The position numbers were made by a program, and so were the translations under genes. Below, in pieces: positions 22,095 to 34,446 of a DNA stretch of 64,000 nt. The notes beneath the pieces are model-generated. The model was not told where the DNA came from. It was given only the letters and a program-made list of their open reading frames with translations, and did not search any database. Each line of letters begins with the position of its first letter. Positions within the stretch are counted from its first letter, which is position 1. The DNA is from Cloeon dipterum (Eukaryota; Arthropoda; Insecta; Ephemeroptera; Baetidae): the NCBI RefSeq assembly GCF_949628265.1, contig NC_088790.1, positions 29,578,545-29,642,544 of the forward strand, written 5' to 3'.

Positions 22095-24158
22095 ATGGCA
22101 GATTCGAAGAGCATTATTGAAAAGCAAAAGGAACAGCTGCTGAGATATGAAAAGCGATTGAAAGGTTGGTGAATTTTTAAATTTTCTAAGTGATTCAAAA
22201 TATTGTTGACACTTCTGTAATTTAATGTTTTGCTTTTTTATAGATGTTGTGACTGCCTACAAAGGGCTATCGAAAGAAAAAGAGGCTTTGGAGGCTAGTT
22301 TGAAAGTGCTAGCGGTCGAAAAGTCTGGCGGAAAAGGCAACAATGCGGAAAAAACTGTGGCTGACCAGAAGCAGCTGAAGACTCTGTCCGAGTCTCTGGC
22401 CGTGCTAACTGCAGAAAAATCTCGGATGGAAATGAATTTTCAAGCTGATAAAAAAAAGCTTTTAAATGAAGTCGAACAAGTAATTAAAAAAAAAATTAGA
22501 GGCGGTCTGGATTTAATTTAAAATTTCAGCTCCAGCAACGTATCAGAGGACTAGCAGAAAATGAGCAAACCTTAAAGTACGAAAATGACAACCTGAAAGC
22601 TAAACTGACCATTGAAAAACACGACCGACTGCAGGAACAAGAAAATTTGCATGTCCTCATTCAGTGAGTTTATTGATTTATTTTACTGGGTGAAATTTTA
22701 TTAGAAATTCGCAGAGAAAAACAAGATCAATACGAGGAAAGAGTTGCTTCACTCGAGGCAAAGTTGACGGAGCTTTCTGTGGTTGTTGGGGAATACGACC
22801 GCCACCGAAATTTAGACCAGCAGGCCATCCAGATTTTAAAGGACCAAATTTCCGAGCTGGAAAACCGAGCGCACGTTGTGGTCAGCGAAATTAGCGAAAA
22901 GCAGGACCGATCTCCCAAACAAAACAGTGATGAAAGCAGTTACGATAACTCTGAACTTCATGGTGGGAAATTTTAAATTAATTATTATTCAATTTAATAT
23001 AATTTTTATTTTTAATTAGCCACCTGCCGGGAACAGTACGAATCAGCGATGAGAGAACTCGAGCACCTCAAACAACTACAGACATTCCAGTCACTTAGAG
23101 GCTCTAGGTACTGTTTAAATTAATTTTAAAAGTGTAATTCAATAAATTTTCTCGGACAGATCGGACGAGAGCAATGCCGAGCTGGACAAGCTGCGTTCCC
23201 AGAACAGAAATCTGCAGGAACGTGTCAATTCTCTGACTAAGAAACTGACCCATAGTGAAAACGAAATCCACCTTGTCCGTCAAAGCAAGAAGCAGGTTGG
23301 TTTTAAAATTTAAAAGCCTAGGATTTTTAATTTAATTAAATTAAAGGTGGCCGAGAGAGAACGAGAAAAGTATTCGGCTGAGCTGAGTGCCATCCGGAAG
23401 CACCAAGACAGTCAAATCACCGAGCTGGAGGACCAAATTCGACAGCTGCGTGAGCGGTCGCTCAAAATCCTTGAAGAGAAGGATGTGGAAATCGGAAAAT
23501 TGAGGAATGCCTTGAAAAATCTGTCCCCAAGCTCAGGTTTTTAACTTTTTAATAATTTCAGAGGAATTGTGAGTCAAGAAAATGTTTTCAAACGCTGGAA
23601 AATTTGGAGATATTTTGAATTTTTATTTTGTTAAATTTATTCCCTTTAAAACGATCTATAATTTTTAATTTTCAGTTCTGGTTGGTGAGTTGAAGCAATC
23701 GGTGGACCCAGAACTGCTCGCCGAAGCGGCTGGGGGCGACGGTGCCCCGCAGCTGTTCCACTTCTCCCAGGAAAACGCGAGGAACCTGGTTGAAGCGACG
23801 TCGCTGCGAAAGCAGAATTTCAAGCTGGAAAGCGACGTGCGAGAGCTGCGCAGGAAACTGGCCTCGCTCGAGGTCACGAAAAACGACGAGATAAAATGTC
23901 TGCAGAGTGAAATCGAAAGGTATATTACTGTCTTTCAACCCTGGCCTGAATTAACTGATTAAATTTATTTATCTCTCAAGGTTGTCCCTGGGCAAGTCGA
24001 GGGAAGGAGCGAACCTGGAGTACCTGAAGAACGTGGTGATGAGGTACCTGACGTGCGTCGACGACAGCAGCAAACGCCACATGCTCTCCGCCATCTGCAC
24101 CGTCCTCAGATTCAGCAGAGACGAAATCAAAACTGTTAATAAAATTTATAAAAAGTGA
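22095..24158 (+). CDS. GCC1: GRIP-domain golgin, GCC1/GCC88 family
   Basis: GRIP golgins are coiled-coil tethers on the trans-Golgi network that bind Arl1 through the C-terminal GRIP domain. Nine exons encode 507 residues: 22095-22164, 22244-22479, 22530-22663, 22715-22962, 23020-23107, 23160-23295, 23347-23536, 23676-23919, 23981-24158. Heptad-rich coiled coil, full of E, K, Q and L, runs from about residue 5 to 440. The GRIP domain fills the last exon (about 455-507), with the hallmark NLEYLKNVVMRYLT followed by MLSAICTVLRFSRDE. Human GCC1 is longer (775 residues); the shortening is in the rod. It starts at the first ATG after a G+C-rich 5' flank and lies head-to-head with the BTB-psq gene. 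Choice of GCC1 over other GRIP golgins rests on size and on the YLKNVVMRYL form of the motif. Confidence 0.85.
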
Positions 24159-25161
24159 TTTTGGTAACACAGAGATGAAGTTTTTCGGTTGTTTATTGTG
24201 ATGCACGTAACTGCGAAAATTATATTTTAAATTGAAATAGGAAATTATTCAGTTGCAGAATTGGCTAACTGCGTGCGCTTGCTTGATTGTGATAATATAA
24301 ATTATGACGATAAAGTATTAAATTAACTGAAATTTAGGTTTTTGTTCTTTTTAACCAATTTTTTAAAAGGAAAATTTATTTGTTTGTTAGGTAATTACAT
24401 TTTCTGCAGCCCGCTGTTTTAAAAATGAAAAAGATACAACTTAAATTAAAAAGGGGGATGGAAATTTTAGTTTCTCAGGTTTGGAAATTTATAAAATGAC
24501 ACTATATCGCAGATTTTGGATGATTACGCAATTTTGACGCTTAGGGTCACGTTCAGGGTCCGCAAAACTCGCATTTTTCCCCAGAAAAAAACGGATTTTT
24601 CTGGAATTTTTATTGAAGATAAAAAACTATTGTGATGGATCACCAAATATAGGGATTTTTGCAATAAATGGAAAGCCAAATATTAAACACTGCAACAATC
24701 TTAATGTTCCAAAATTTCTGACATTTTTTTAGCGCGAAATATGACCTTTTCGTAGTTAAATTCGGAATTAAATGCGGAAACTCCCTAAACTGGTGTTTTT
24801 CTAGCTGTTTTTTTTGCGCAAAATTAGTAATTAGTTTCATAATTTAATTTAAAAAAATTATAAAAACTGAAAAATTAACATAATACCCAAAGCAGACAAT
24901 TAATTAAATTAAAGATTATTTTGAATATTTTTATGAAATATTCCGTCTCCTTATTTTGTTTAGGAAGTAGTTTAAAGTATTTTTCATTTTCTAATGCGAA
25001 ACCTCGTGATCGTGCGCGCGCGACAGGGGTGTAATTTGCAACCCTCTGCGTGGGGCAAGGGCGCATGTCCGCAGCACCCTCTCATTGATCAGCAGCGGTG
25101 CAGCGCCCACAGACTCAGCAAATACACCAAAACAAAAGGAACCTCTCCCGAATTCGGCAAG
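24159..25161. other. Spacer between GCC1 and small membrane-protein gene
   Basis: The first part is the GCC1 3' UTR. Repeat B sequence fills about 24556-24830 (agggtccgcaaaactcgc start). A G+C-richer segment at about 25000-25150 is the likely promoter and 5' UTR of the gene that starts at 25162. Confidence 0.5.
24556..24830. repeat. Repeat family B copy
   Basis: The start agggtccgcaaaactcgcattttt and an interior gtgatggatcaccaaat match copies at 1519 and 11389; the right end is eroded (ttttgcgcaaaatta). It is non-coding. Confidence 0.6.
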
Positions 25162-25720
25162 ATGCCGCAAGTAACTGCAGGTACAAAACTTCAAAAAATC
25201 AATTATTCCCTTTCCTTTGTACTCTTAGAATAATAGAACTCTAGGATTGTCTATAATATACCGCATCGATAACAAAATTTAAAAAAATAAATCAATTTAA
25301 AAAATATTCTTGTGAATTTATTTTGAATGGAATAATAAGCCGATCAATTTTAAAAATCTCGTCAGGTGTGAGTGATGAAGAGCTGACGGAAAGCGTGGAA
25401 GCGCTGCGGCAGAGGCTGGACGCGATGAAAAGATTGATGGCCCAAAATGAAAAAGCGTGAGTACAAATTTTCATGCATCTCTCTCTCGCCGTCTCCTTTC
25501 ATGCAAATTTTTTTTTCTCAGTCAAAACCGAGCTGAGGGCGGGCTGATGGGAACGACGAGTGACAGGAAAAACTCGGACTCGATCATCGACGGCAACTTC
25601 CTCAGCGTCGTCTTCGGGGTCGTTTTGGTGCTCATAATTTCTGTATCGGTCTACGCGTTTTACAATTTGTACTTTGCCGTACTCAAGAAATTCCCGGCTA
25701 GGCCTCATTCGGAGCTTTAA
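25162..25720 (+). CDS. Small single-pass membrane protein with coiled coil, unrecognised
   Basis: Three exons (25162-25180, 25365/25366-25456, 25522-25720) join in frame to a 102-residue protein. Residues of about 8-37 form an acidic, heptad-like helix (LRQRLDAMKRLMAQNEKA). A hydrophobic segment, FLSVVFGVVLVLIISVSVYA, at about 63-82 is a clear membrane span, followed by a short basic tail ending RPHSEL. There is no N-terminal signal peptide, so a C-terminal anchor with the coiled coil in the cytosol is the likely topology. The splice sites are good and the frame is conserved across three exons, which argues for a real gene. I do not recognise the family. It lies between GCC1 and BCKDHA on the same strand. 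Confidence 0.75.
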
Positions 25721-26382
25721 ATTTTGTAAAAGCCCGTTATTGCGCTTCCCCCATCATTTTAAAATTAAAAAGACAGACGAGAACACTTGAAGACAATTAA
25801 TATCAAACATTCAAATAATGATCTCATTTTTGTTTGAGACAATTTAGAATAATTTTTCCTATTTATAATATGAATGTAGTGCCAAAAAACTGCTCCATCA
25901 TTTTATACTCGCCGAAAATTTATAGATCCTTTTTGATCTTAATTACAATAAACTTCCTACAACAATTAATTTTTACAATTACTGCGATGATTATTATAAA
26001 ATTAGAGTTTGTAAAATATTACAAAACTACACTGTGGATTCTTTGAAATGTGCCAAAAACTGTGTAACAAGTAACGTGTTTGCCAAATAAATTAAAATAA
26101 TATGATTTAAATTAAACAAATTATCTGGTTTTTAATTTTTTTTTGTCGAGAGCACAAATTAACTCTCACAATCAGGAGCATCAGCAAAAATAATTTTCGC
26201 GCCGATCGAGCCTAAATCTATTCGAGTGTTCGGCCTTGAGGCTGGTGTCCCTCCCTCCCCTCCACTTTCTCGTGGCCTCGCTCGCTTTTAGTGCTCCAGC
26301 TGGTCGGCGGCCGCAAGACGTCCCCGACGACTGCGAAATTCATACGAAACCAAAAAATAATTTTTTAGCAAAAAGCCCAAAC
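25721..26382. other. Spacer before BCKDHA
   Basis: AT-rich 3' flank of the small membrane-protein gene (to about 26100), then a G+C-richer 200 bp (26190-26382) that should be the promoter and 5' UTR of BCKDHA. No other feature was seen. Confidence 0.5.
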
Positions 26383-29300
26383 ATGGCAGCATTTTACTCG
26401 AAAGCACTCAACCTCAAAGCATTTCGTGCCGTCCAGGTAATATTTTCAAGTGATTCCATTTTGCTCAATTTTAGCTTGCAAATTTATAATACAAACAAGT
26501 TTCTGCCTTCTTGAAAATGATTGGAATTTGTGAATTGATATCTAAATGGAATTCCCTGATTTCCAGTCGCATCTTCGCCTATTTTGCGACGCACCAAAGT
26601 TCCCAGGTGCCAAAACAACGTGGACGCAGACCCTGAAAATCAGCGAGGCCAAGCAGGAGGACAATTTGCCGGTGTACCGGGTCCTGGACAAGCAAGGAGT
26701 CGTCATTGATTCTTCCCACGAGCCTAAAGTAATTAAAAACTAAAAACAAATATTTATTTAAATTTATAGAGCTGTGAAATTTTGACAGTCAAATTTTATT
26801 TATTTAAAAGCTGCAAACTCTTAAAAATGTGCAAAAATCCAAAAAAATTATTTAACAGGAGGAATTTTCCTTGTTATTTCGTTAGACCTGTTTTAAAACT
26901 GACAAAAATGCTGTCCTGATTTAATTTAGATAATTTTTTTCTCCATTTATGGGTAAAATTCCAGTTGAGAATTTTATTTGAGTACTTTTAAATTGTCCGG
27001 TTTGTAATTGAAAGAGAAGGAGAATCCTCCTTACTTCTTATTTTTCAGTTTAGGAGGAAATATTGTATATGAACTAAGTTTTTTAAATTTTTTAACTCGT
27101 ATATTTGGTATTATTATTAATTTTCATTTTAAAACAATTTAAATTTTGGCTAATATTTAATATTTTTCCGTTAAAATGCTCAATTTCAATAACATTAAAT
27201 TAAAGCAGAGCTTTACAGGACAATAATTAAGATAATTTTGCATTCGGTTTGTGTTATGGACCATCTCAAAAAGTTTATTGCTTGTGAAATTTAACGAACA
27301 GAGTTTATCACTACAATTTGTATTAAATCAAAACCTAGGAACAAATTTCGCGAAAAATTAAATGATTTTTTCGCTTGATTTCGATCCCTATCGTTACGAT
27401 TTACCCAATGGAATTCGCATTTTCAGGAAATATTCCTTAAATTGTGAAATAAATCGTGGTTTTACAGAAAGGAGACAATTTCTGCTCGCCGCTTAATTAG
27501 CATTCAAACTTCTGGGCCGATTTTCTAAAAAAATAAATGGTCACCTGCAAATTTAGCTCCTTTTCTTTTTTTTTTAAATGATGCACACTTGAAGTAAAGG
27601 TAACAAGGAATTTGTCTGTAATTAATTGGACAAAATAAATGTCTCAAATAAATATAAATAAAATAAAACAGCTTTAAAGAGGATTGAAATAGCAAAATCC
27701 TTGTTGAAACTGATCCCTAAGAATTTATAGTTAAAGCCAAAATTAACGTAAAATATTTGAGAAAAGTGGCTGAAAAGTTAGCACTGTCTCCCTACTTGAA
27801 ATCCAATTTTATTTCACAACAAAAAGTTTCCCTAAAAGGTTTCACACGCTGTTAGACAGATCTCGACCAGAGGAATCGAAATCTTCCAAGAAAATGTGGT
27901 CAAGCGCTGGAAATTTAGGGGAAATTTTTGAAAAATTTGAATTTTTACCACTTTAATAATTACTGTCCATTTTTGAATCAGTTGTCCTCGGAGGTGCTGC
28001 GCAAAATGTACAAGTCGATGACGTTGCTGAACCAAATGGACAACATTCTGTACGAGAGCCAGCGGCAGGGCCGAATCTCGTTCTACATGACCAACTACGG
28101 TGAAGAGGCGGTGCAGATCGGCAGCATCGCCGCCCTGAACAACGACGACCTGGTGTTCGCGCAGTACCGCGAGGCCGGCGTGCTCGTCTACCGAGGCGCG
28201 CCCATCGACTTCTTCATGAACCAGTGCTACGGAAACAACCTGGACGTGGGCAGGGGCAAGCAGATGCCTGTCCACTACGGCAACAAGGACCTTCACTTTG
28301 TCACTCTTTCCAGTCCACTCACTACGCAGCTTCCGCAAGGTAATTTTTTTTTCAACTATAGAAAAATAGATAAAAAGGGATGTGCTTTTTAAAATAATAA
28401 TTTTTTAACCTTCTGTTATAACATTTAATTTTTTTGTTGAATATTTATTCTAATTTTGGATAAAAATTAATTTTTTTCAGGAAAATAATTGCTTGTTTTG
28501 TTAATAAAAAATCGGGTTTTTTATCTAAAATCTTTTCCTTTGTATTCAATTTTATATTAAATTAAAAAATTGACGTAAAAAAATTGTAGATCGTAAAAAA
28601 CAGCACGTTTAAATTGATCTATATTGACTTTTACCGTGAATCGGCTCTTTAAAATGACGCAGTAATTTGAAAAATGGTCTGAATTCGGAAAACCGCATCT
28701 GAGGGAACGTGCCCCACCGAGGGGCATCGACTGGGGTTGAAATAATCGCCCTGCGGCCCATAGGTCCCCAGCTGGGCCCCTAAAACCACAATTTTCTTAT
28801 GTCCAATTCACGTTTTTTCACCTTTAAAAATTAATAACTTGGCTCCTATGAGTCATAGAGTCAAAAATTAAAGTTCGTTGGACTCGCCGTAAAATTCTGC
28901 GTCGAATAGACCCTAAAGCGACCCCTGTCAGCCCCCCGACAACCCCAAAACCCGTGCTAAAAAGACACATTTTCTTTTGATTTTTTTATTTAATTCACCT
29001 ATGGGCCGCAGGGTGATTTTGTCTGCTCGATTCTTTGTTTCTAGGTTTAGGAGGAATTTTCTTCCCGTCATTTTCTCGCATGCTCAGTTTCGAAATTTCT
29101 GACAATAGAAATAAAAATATTTAGAAATGCTTTTAACTGATTTACCTCATATTTTTATTAATTTAATTCAACCTTCTTCAGCTTCTGGGGCCGCATACGC
29201 ATTTAAAAGGGCGAAGAACGGCAAGGTTGTGATCACCTATTTCGGAGACGGCGCCGCCTCAGAAGGAGATTTCCACGCAGCCCTGAATTTCGCTGCTACC

Positions 29301-30434
29301 CTCGAGTGTCCTGTCATTTTCTTCTGGTAATTCTGTAATAATTTCAAAATTGCAAGGCTTTAATTTGTATTTAAGCCGTAACAACGGATACGCAATCTCG
29401 ACGCCGACCCACGAGCAGTACCGAGGCGACGGAATCGCGAGCAGAGCGCCAGGGTACGGAATGGGCGCCATCAGGTGCGACGGCAACGACCTGCTGGCCG
29501 TCTACAACACGGTCAAACTGGCGAGGAAGTACTGCAGCGAGAATAACAAGCCCATCCTTGTCGAAGCCATGACTTACAGGTGAGAAACTTGTTTAAAATA
29601 TGTCAAAGCTCTTGTTTTATTTTTTTAAGTCCGAGAAATAGTAAGGAACAGGGTTAAAAAAATATTAGAAAATGCAGAGCAGGGGCAATTTTTTTTTTAA
29701 TTTTAACTAGTTTCTTGCAGACAATGTTTGCACCTCAGTTTCCAATAATTTTCTAATTATTTGCTCATGACCTCGACTTGAAAAATTGTCAGAGAGAAAT
29801 TTTTGGAGTAATTGAGACAGATAATGGCAATTTAAAAGAAAAAATCTGCTCAGTAGAGGAAATTTTGATCACTCTCACAGCAAATTTAAGATTTTCACTG
29901 CAGAAAAATGGAAAAAATAATTTTTTTCGCAAGAAATCGGTAATTATTTTTTTGGTAGTTTTTATCACAGAGATTTTTCAGAGTTGGCCACCACAGCACC
30001 TCGGACGACAGCACGGCGTACAGGCCCAAAGAGGAAATCAGCATGTGGAGCACCGAGAGTCCGGTGGGAAAATTCAGGCGCTACCTGGAAACCAAAGGCC
30101 TCTGGAGCGAAGAGGAGGAGAAGAGCTGGGCCAAAGACGTGAGGAAGCAGGTACAAACTCGTTAACGATGAACCATCTCGACGCTTAGGCTCATTTGGAA
30201 TTAATTTTCAGATCTTGGATGCGTTCAACAAGGCGGAGAAAGTGCCAAAGCCGGCTTGGAAGGAGATGTTCGAGGGAGTCTACAAGGACCTGACCCCAGC
30301 CCTGAAGTACGGCCTGCTTTTCCATTTAATTAAATTCCCTATTTAATTTTAATTCATTTAGGGAGCAAGTGAAGGAGATGGAGTCTCATCTGAAGTCGTA
30401 CGGCGCTCACTATCCGCTGGACAACTTTAAATAG
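26383..30434 (+). CDS. BCKDHA: Branched-chain 2-oxoacid dehydrogenase E1 alpha subunit, mitochondrial
   Basis: The E1 component decarboxylates 2-oxo acids from Val, Leu and Ile, using thiamine diphosphate, in the mitochondrial matrix. Eight exons encode 419 residues: 26383-26436, 26567-26728, 27982-28339, 29182-29326, 29376-29579, 29982-30150, 30212-30306, 30362-30434. The N-terminus ([17 protein letters not shown]) is a plausible targeting sequence. Residues of about 90-190 carry the family blocks [18 protein letters not shown] and QYREAGVL. The thiamine-diphosphate motif runs from GDG (213-215) to RNN (241-243). The kinase-regulated loop [12 protein letters not shown] is kept at 311-322, so control by BCKD kinase phosphorylation is expected. 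It ends in HYPLDNFK, as in animal homologues. Length is close to the family norm (about 445). It converges with the PAPS transporter gene, 230 bp away. Confidence 0.95.
26729..27981. other. BCKDHA intron 2
   Basis: 1.25 kb of AT-rich sequence with several runs of T and A. No exon, repeat copy or RNA gene was recognised. Confidence 0.6.
28690..29010. repeat. Repeat family C in BCKDHA intron 3
   Basis: G+C-rich core (gaggggcatcgactgg, ggcccataggtccccagctgggcccc) followed by an AT-rich tail with ttaataacttggctcctatg. The same core and tail are at 41820-42080 and 46380-46700, and inverted at 4965-5080. It sits in the 842-bp intron 28340-29181. Confidence 0.7.
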
Positions 30435-30663
30435 AAAGCAAAATGGAATTGTCGGCTGCTCAGGAATCGTCTCACTACTTGCCTCAATCAAATTTACTAT
30501 TTTTGTATGCCTTATTAAGAGTTTACGTTTGTTGGAAATTGCGTGATAAAAAAATAAAAGATTAATTTGAACTGTTGCCATATATAATATATTGTATACA
30601 TAAAATAAAAATATCTAAAAATTGAAAATAGTAGTTGTTTCAAATGAAAAGTAGTATATAGTC

Positions 30664-33600
30664 TTAGACGGCCGCATTTGCTGACTGGGCCAGTCTGCGT
30701 TGTCGGATCGACTTCAATCTCTGTGCGCAATACATCCGCAGGAATACCGCCAGAAAGACCATCAGGATGCCTAGCACTCCGGCTATGCTGACGGCGTGCC
30801 CGTAGTAAATGCAGCTCAGCAATATCGCCAGCCCCTGAAAGTGACATTTTTTTTTTAAATAAAATATGGAAAGAATTGTTTCGTGGTGCAGGAAGATGTT
30901 TCAATTATTTTTTAATATTGTGTTAAAATTTCTAAAAAAAGTATCTGAAACCTCAGGGTAAAAAAAAACTATTATAAATTAAAGAAAAACTATTGGTATC
31001 AACTTAAAAAAGGATTAATCTCTTTTAACAACATCTTCATAGTGACTAAAATTACAGGATTATTCTCTTTTCAATCAGAGACAAACAATCTATACAGTCC
31101 GAGACGAACAATGAATTTTAAAAATAAGTAAATCCATAATTTTTTAAGTTTTAATTAAAATAATTTAATAAAGGGAACAGAAAAAATTCACAAATATTTT
31201 TTTAAATAAATTAGAAAATGAAAAAAGAGTGCCTTAACAAGATATTGAATTGATTGACGTGAGCCTGTTTTTATAATCTGATTTTAAATCCTCAAAATCT
31301 TATTTAAAAATCGAGCATGATCTTTGCCGGCGGCTCTATTTATGCCAGTACAAGAGAATGGTTAAAGTTGGAAGCAAAATTGGAACCAGAATCGTCTGTG
31401 TTTGGAACTATTCGCTCCTACATCGACTCGACGAGCGAACGTTTCCAAAAAGAGAAAAACGCCTTCCGTCGCCCGTTCATAATTTATAACTCCAAGTCAG
31501 GAACCGAATTCGCTTCCTAAACGCATTTTTCTGTTCCAATTCACTTCTCCAGCACTTTTGGAAGCATTTTGGTTCTGTTGGAACTGATATTTTCTGCTTG
31601 GGAAAGTAAATTTAATTTTTAAAAATTTAAATAGGGGTTTTCCATCTAAATTAGTCATTTTTTGTGATGAAAAATAAAATTTCTACAATTTTTGGGGCAC
31701 TTTAATATTCGTAGGAAGAAAGTGAGCATTTTTTATGGACATAGCAAGACTTTTTGTGCATAAATTATTTTTTAACACTATAAAACTCATCCGAAAATTT
31801 TTCAAGAACCAAAAATTTACGATGGAGGCTCAGAAAATTTAATTTAAAAGCTATCAAGTTTCTTTATATTTAAATGTACTAATGATTTCAGACTCAATCC
31901 TGCTGCTGTGCATTCTGCTTCTTGAATTATTTCTATAGACGCGCTGGAAACAAAAAAATCAGTCCAGCCATTTGCCGCAGAAATGTCGGGAAATATTTTT
32001 AATTTCAAAAAATTGTTTTTCACAATTCTACGGCTATTGGGTAAACCAATTTTGGTTGTCAGAACGCCAAAAGAAAGCATATTAAGTGAAGAATGTACAG
32101 TGGCAGGATTGAGTCTGAAATCGCAACAGAATTGCCTTAAAATAGAAATTATTCGGTGGCGCCATCTGATTCTCTTTAGACCACTTAAAAATAATTCTTA
32201 TTTATCACATGACGTATTTATTAAAATAACAAAAATCTAGATTTACCTGTCTGATGGTCATGATAATGGTGAAAGTCACAGCTCCAAATTGGGAAATAGT
32301 GTAAAAAATAAATAGCTGCCCGACCGCGGAGCAAATGGAGAGAATGACGCAGTCAGTCACAAACGAAGGAAACTATAGAAATAAATCATCAATAATCTCA
32401 ATCCTTCCTAAAAATCTACCCATTACTTTTGTCATAAATGCGGCTGCAGCAGGAAAGGCGCCTTGCTCCAGCAACGAGGTCGTTGTCAGCAGGCAGGAAA
32501 ACATGTTCACTCCAAGCATCATTTGGACCGAAGAAACTTTGTATTGGGAAAATAGCTGTCCCTGAAATGATCTTTTCAGTCAGATTATTCAGTATTTTAA
32601 ATTAAAACAACGTGCCTGCCAGTTGGAGGTGAAGGAGTCGCACATGAGATAGCTGACTAACAATAAAATTCCGGGCAGGGTCGTCTCGACGACGGTCTTG
32701 CCCTTGGTCGCCGTCGAACCCTCCTGGCCAAAGAGGAAGGCGGCCATGCCGATCGAGATCATCACGGCGGTGATGTACTCGTAGTTCTCGTACTTCTTGC
32801 TCGACACGCACTTCCCCATGATCATCACTGGGATCACTTTGCACGATTTTGCAAGCACCTAAAAAAAAAAACACAATGGAATATAATTATTTTAAAAAGG
32901 TGTATTATAGAAATTATGGCCACAAAACAACAGGAAATTTCGTCAGCTCTAAGAAAAGATTTTTGCTCTTGCTCAGAAGGTCCGTAATTTGTTAAAAATA
33001 TCCACCATTGAGATAACATTAAGGCTACACTTATTAAACAAATTCTGAACCAGCTTAAACCTGGCATCTTAAGAGTTTCCATCTGATTGTGAGAAAATTT
33101 TGCAGCTTAAAATTAAATTTTTTTTCTGATTCAAAAAATGTTAAGTCAGTTTTGAATTAACTCTTAAAAGAATTGACCAGTAGTTGCATAAACCCTTAGT
33201 TATTGAACCCAACAACAGATGGCGCAACCACAGACTTTCTTAAAAATTTTGTTTTAAGCGGTTTTAAGTCATTTTCGCTGCGATTTCAGACTCAATCTAG
33301 CTATTTTGCTTTTTTTAATTAATTTGCTAATTTTTGACGTGCTGAAAACCAAAATCGGTTTAGCCATTCGCCGTAGAAACGTTGGAAAAGATTTTTTTAT
33401 TCCAAAAAATAGTTTTTCACGATTCTACGGCGATTGGCTGAACCGATTTTGGTTTTCAGCTCGTCAAAAAATAGCAAATTAATTGAAGAATGCACAGAAG
33501 CTAGATTGAGTCTGAAATCGCAGCGGAAGTGCCTTAAAATCGAAAGTCTACGGTGGCGCCATCTGTTGGCGGCTTCGAACACTTAGGGTTTATGCAACTG

Positions 33601-34446
33601 GTGAATTGAACAAGTTTAAATTACCTGGAGTGGGAAAGTGACGTATTTCAAGGCTTCATACTGGCAGAAGGAGCTGAGGATGTTTGAAAGAGAGCACAGC
33701 AGGTACTTGTACATGGGCAGGGACCTGCTGGTATGGTCGCGCTTCACCGACAAATAAACGGCAGCCAGACAAAAGGCGAGAATCCTGTTCACGAAGACCA
33801 AAAACTGCGAGTCCTTGAATTTTCCTACCTCCCCGTCCGCACTCGTATACTCCTAAAATTTGCTTCGATTAATACAATTTATTATTTTATTTTTTTTAGT
33901 TCTACCTTTGTCATGACCTTCTCCTGCAGGAAGCCCCACGTGAGATACGAGGTGAGCAATCCGAGGGCGCAGAACACCAATTTTGACGTGGTGCTGGCAT
34001 TGCTTTGGTTTTTAATCGAGACACTGGCGGTGTCGAGCAGCTCGATCAGCTGTGGAGGCTCGGCAAAACAGCGTCGAATTAAGCGGGGCAGCGGACCAAT
34101 TCCTGCAGCCCATTCACAATTCAAGAATATAATTAAAGTTATTAAAAATAGTACCTGGTGCGTCGAGATAGCCCGAGTTGTGGACAAACCGCAGGACGAG
34201 ATAGAGAGGAATTATGATGATGAGATAGCCGAAAAAGTTGTTGACCAACCGAATGAGCCACGAAACCTGCGGATCATCTTTTTCGGCGGTGATAAGCTTG
34301 AAAATCTGAGACGAGACCAACACCAACACGATGCTGCCGGCCACGATCAGCCTGAAAGGGAAAGGGTTTATTAAAATGACGAATTTTTAATATTTAATTT
34401 CTGCTTACGCTATCAAACATTGGTTCACTCTTCCAGGAAGCTTCAT
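30664..34446 (-). CDS. sll: PAPS transporter, SLC35B2 / slalom type
   Basis: This nucleotide-sugar-transporter family member brings the sulfate donor PAPS into the Golgi for sulfation of glycans and proteins. Eight exons encode 444 residues: 34446-34409, 34351-34155, 34102-33906, 33852-33625, 32858-32616, 32561-32427, 32372-32247, 30834-30664. About ten hydrophobic segments are visible. Conserved blocks include [18 protein letters not shown] and [10 protein letters not shown] (about 200-235), [20 protein letters not shown] (about 293-312) and [19 protein letters not shown] (about 360-380), ending in a basic cytosolic tail. The intron 32615-32562 has a GC donor (CAG|GCACGT). Two family A MITEs lie in its introns, one ending about 20 bp from the acceptor-side exon at 33625. 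It is head-to-head with UCHL5 and converges with BCKDHA. Gene symbol is by similarity to Drosophila slalom. Confidence 0.9.
30835..32246. other. Last intron of the PAPS transporter gene
   Basis: 1.4 kb, AT-rich. It holds a degraded family A MITE (31880-32170) and an open frame on the plus strand (31317-31520) with no family similarity. Nothing else is recognised. Confidence 0.55.
31880..32170. repeat. MITE family A, copy 4 (degraded)
   Basis: The inner inverted pair (cagtccagccatttgccgca and its diverged complement) and the gtggcgccatctg end motif identify it. Outer ends are lost and substitutions are many, so this is an older copy than those at 12600 and 33177. Confidence 0.7.
33177..33603. 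repeat. MITE family A, copy 5, next to a transporter exon
   Basis: Nearly identical to copy 3 at 12600-13022, with ends ccagtagttgcataaaccc and gggtttatgcaactgg, flanked by ttga and tgaa. Its right end lies only about 20 bp from the splice donor of exon 33852-33625, in the intron 33624-32859. Confidence 0.88.

Noticed and set aside
27832-28338. 168-codon minus-strand frame
   Set aside because: It is antisense to the BCKDHA exon 27982-28339, which has unmistakable family motifs.
31317-31520. 67-codon plus-strand frame inside a PAPS transporter intron
   Set aside because: Opposite strand to the host gene, no splice partner and no recognisable family.
33733-34374. 213-codon plus-strand frame
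   Set aside because: It runs antisense through three PAPS transporter exons and their introns; the transporter model is in phase throughout.
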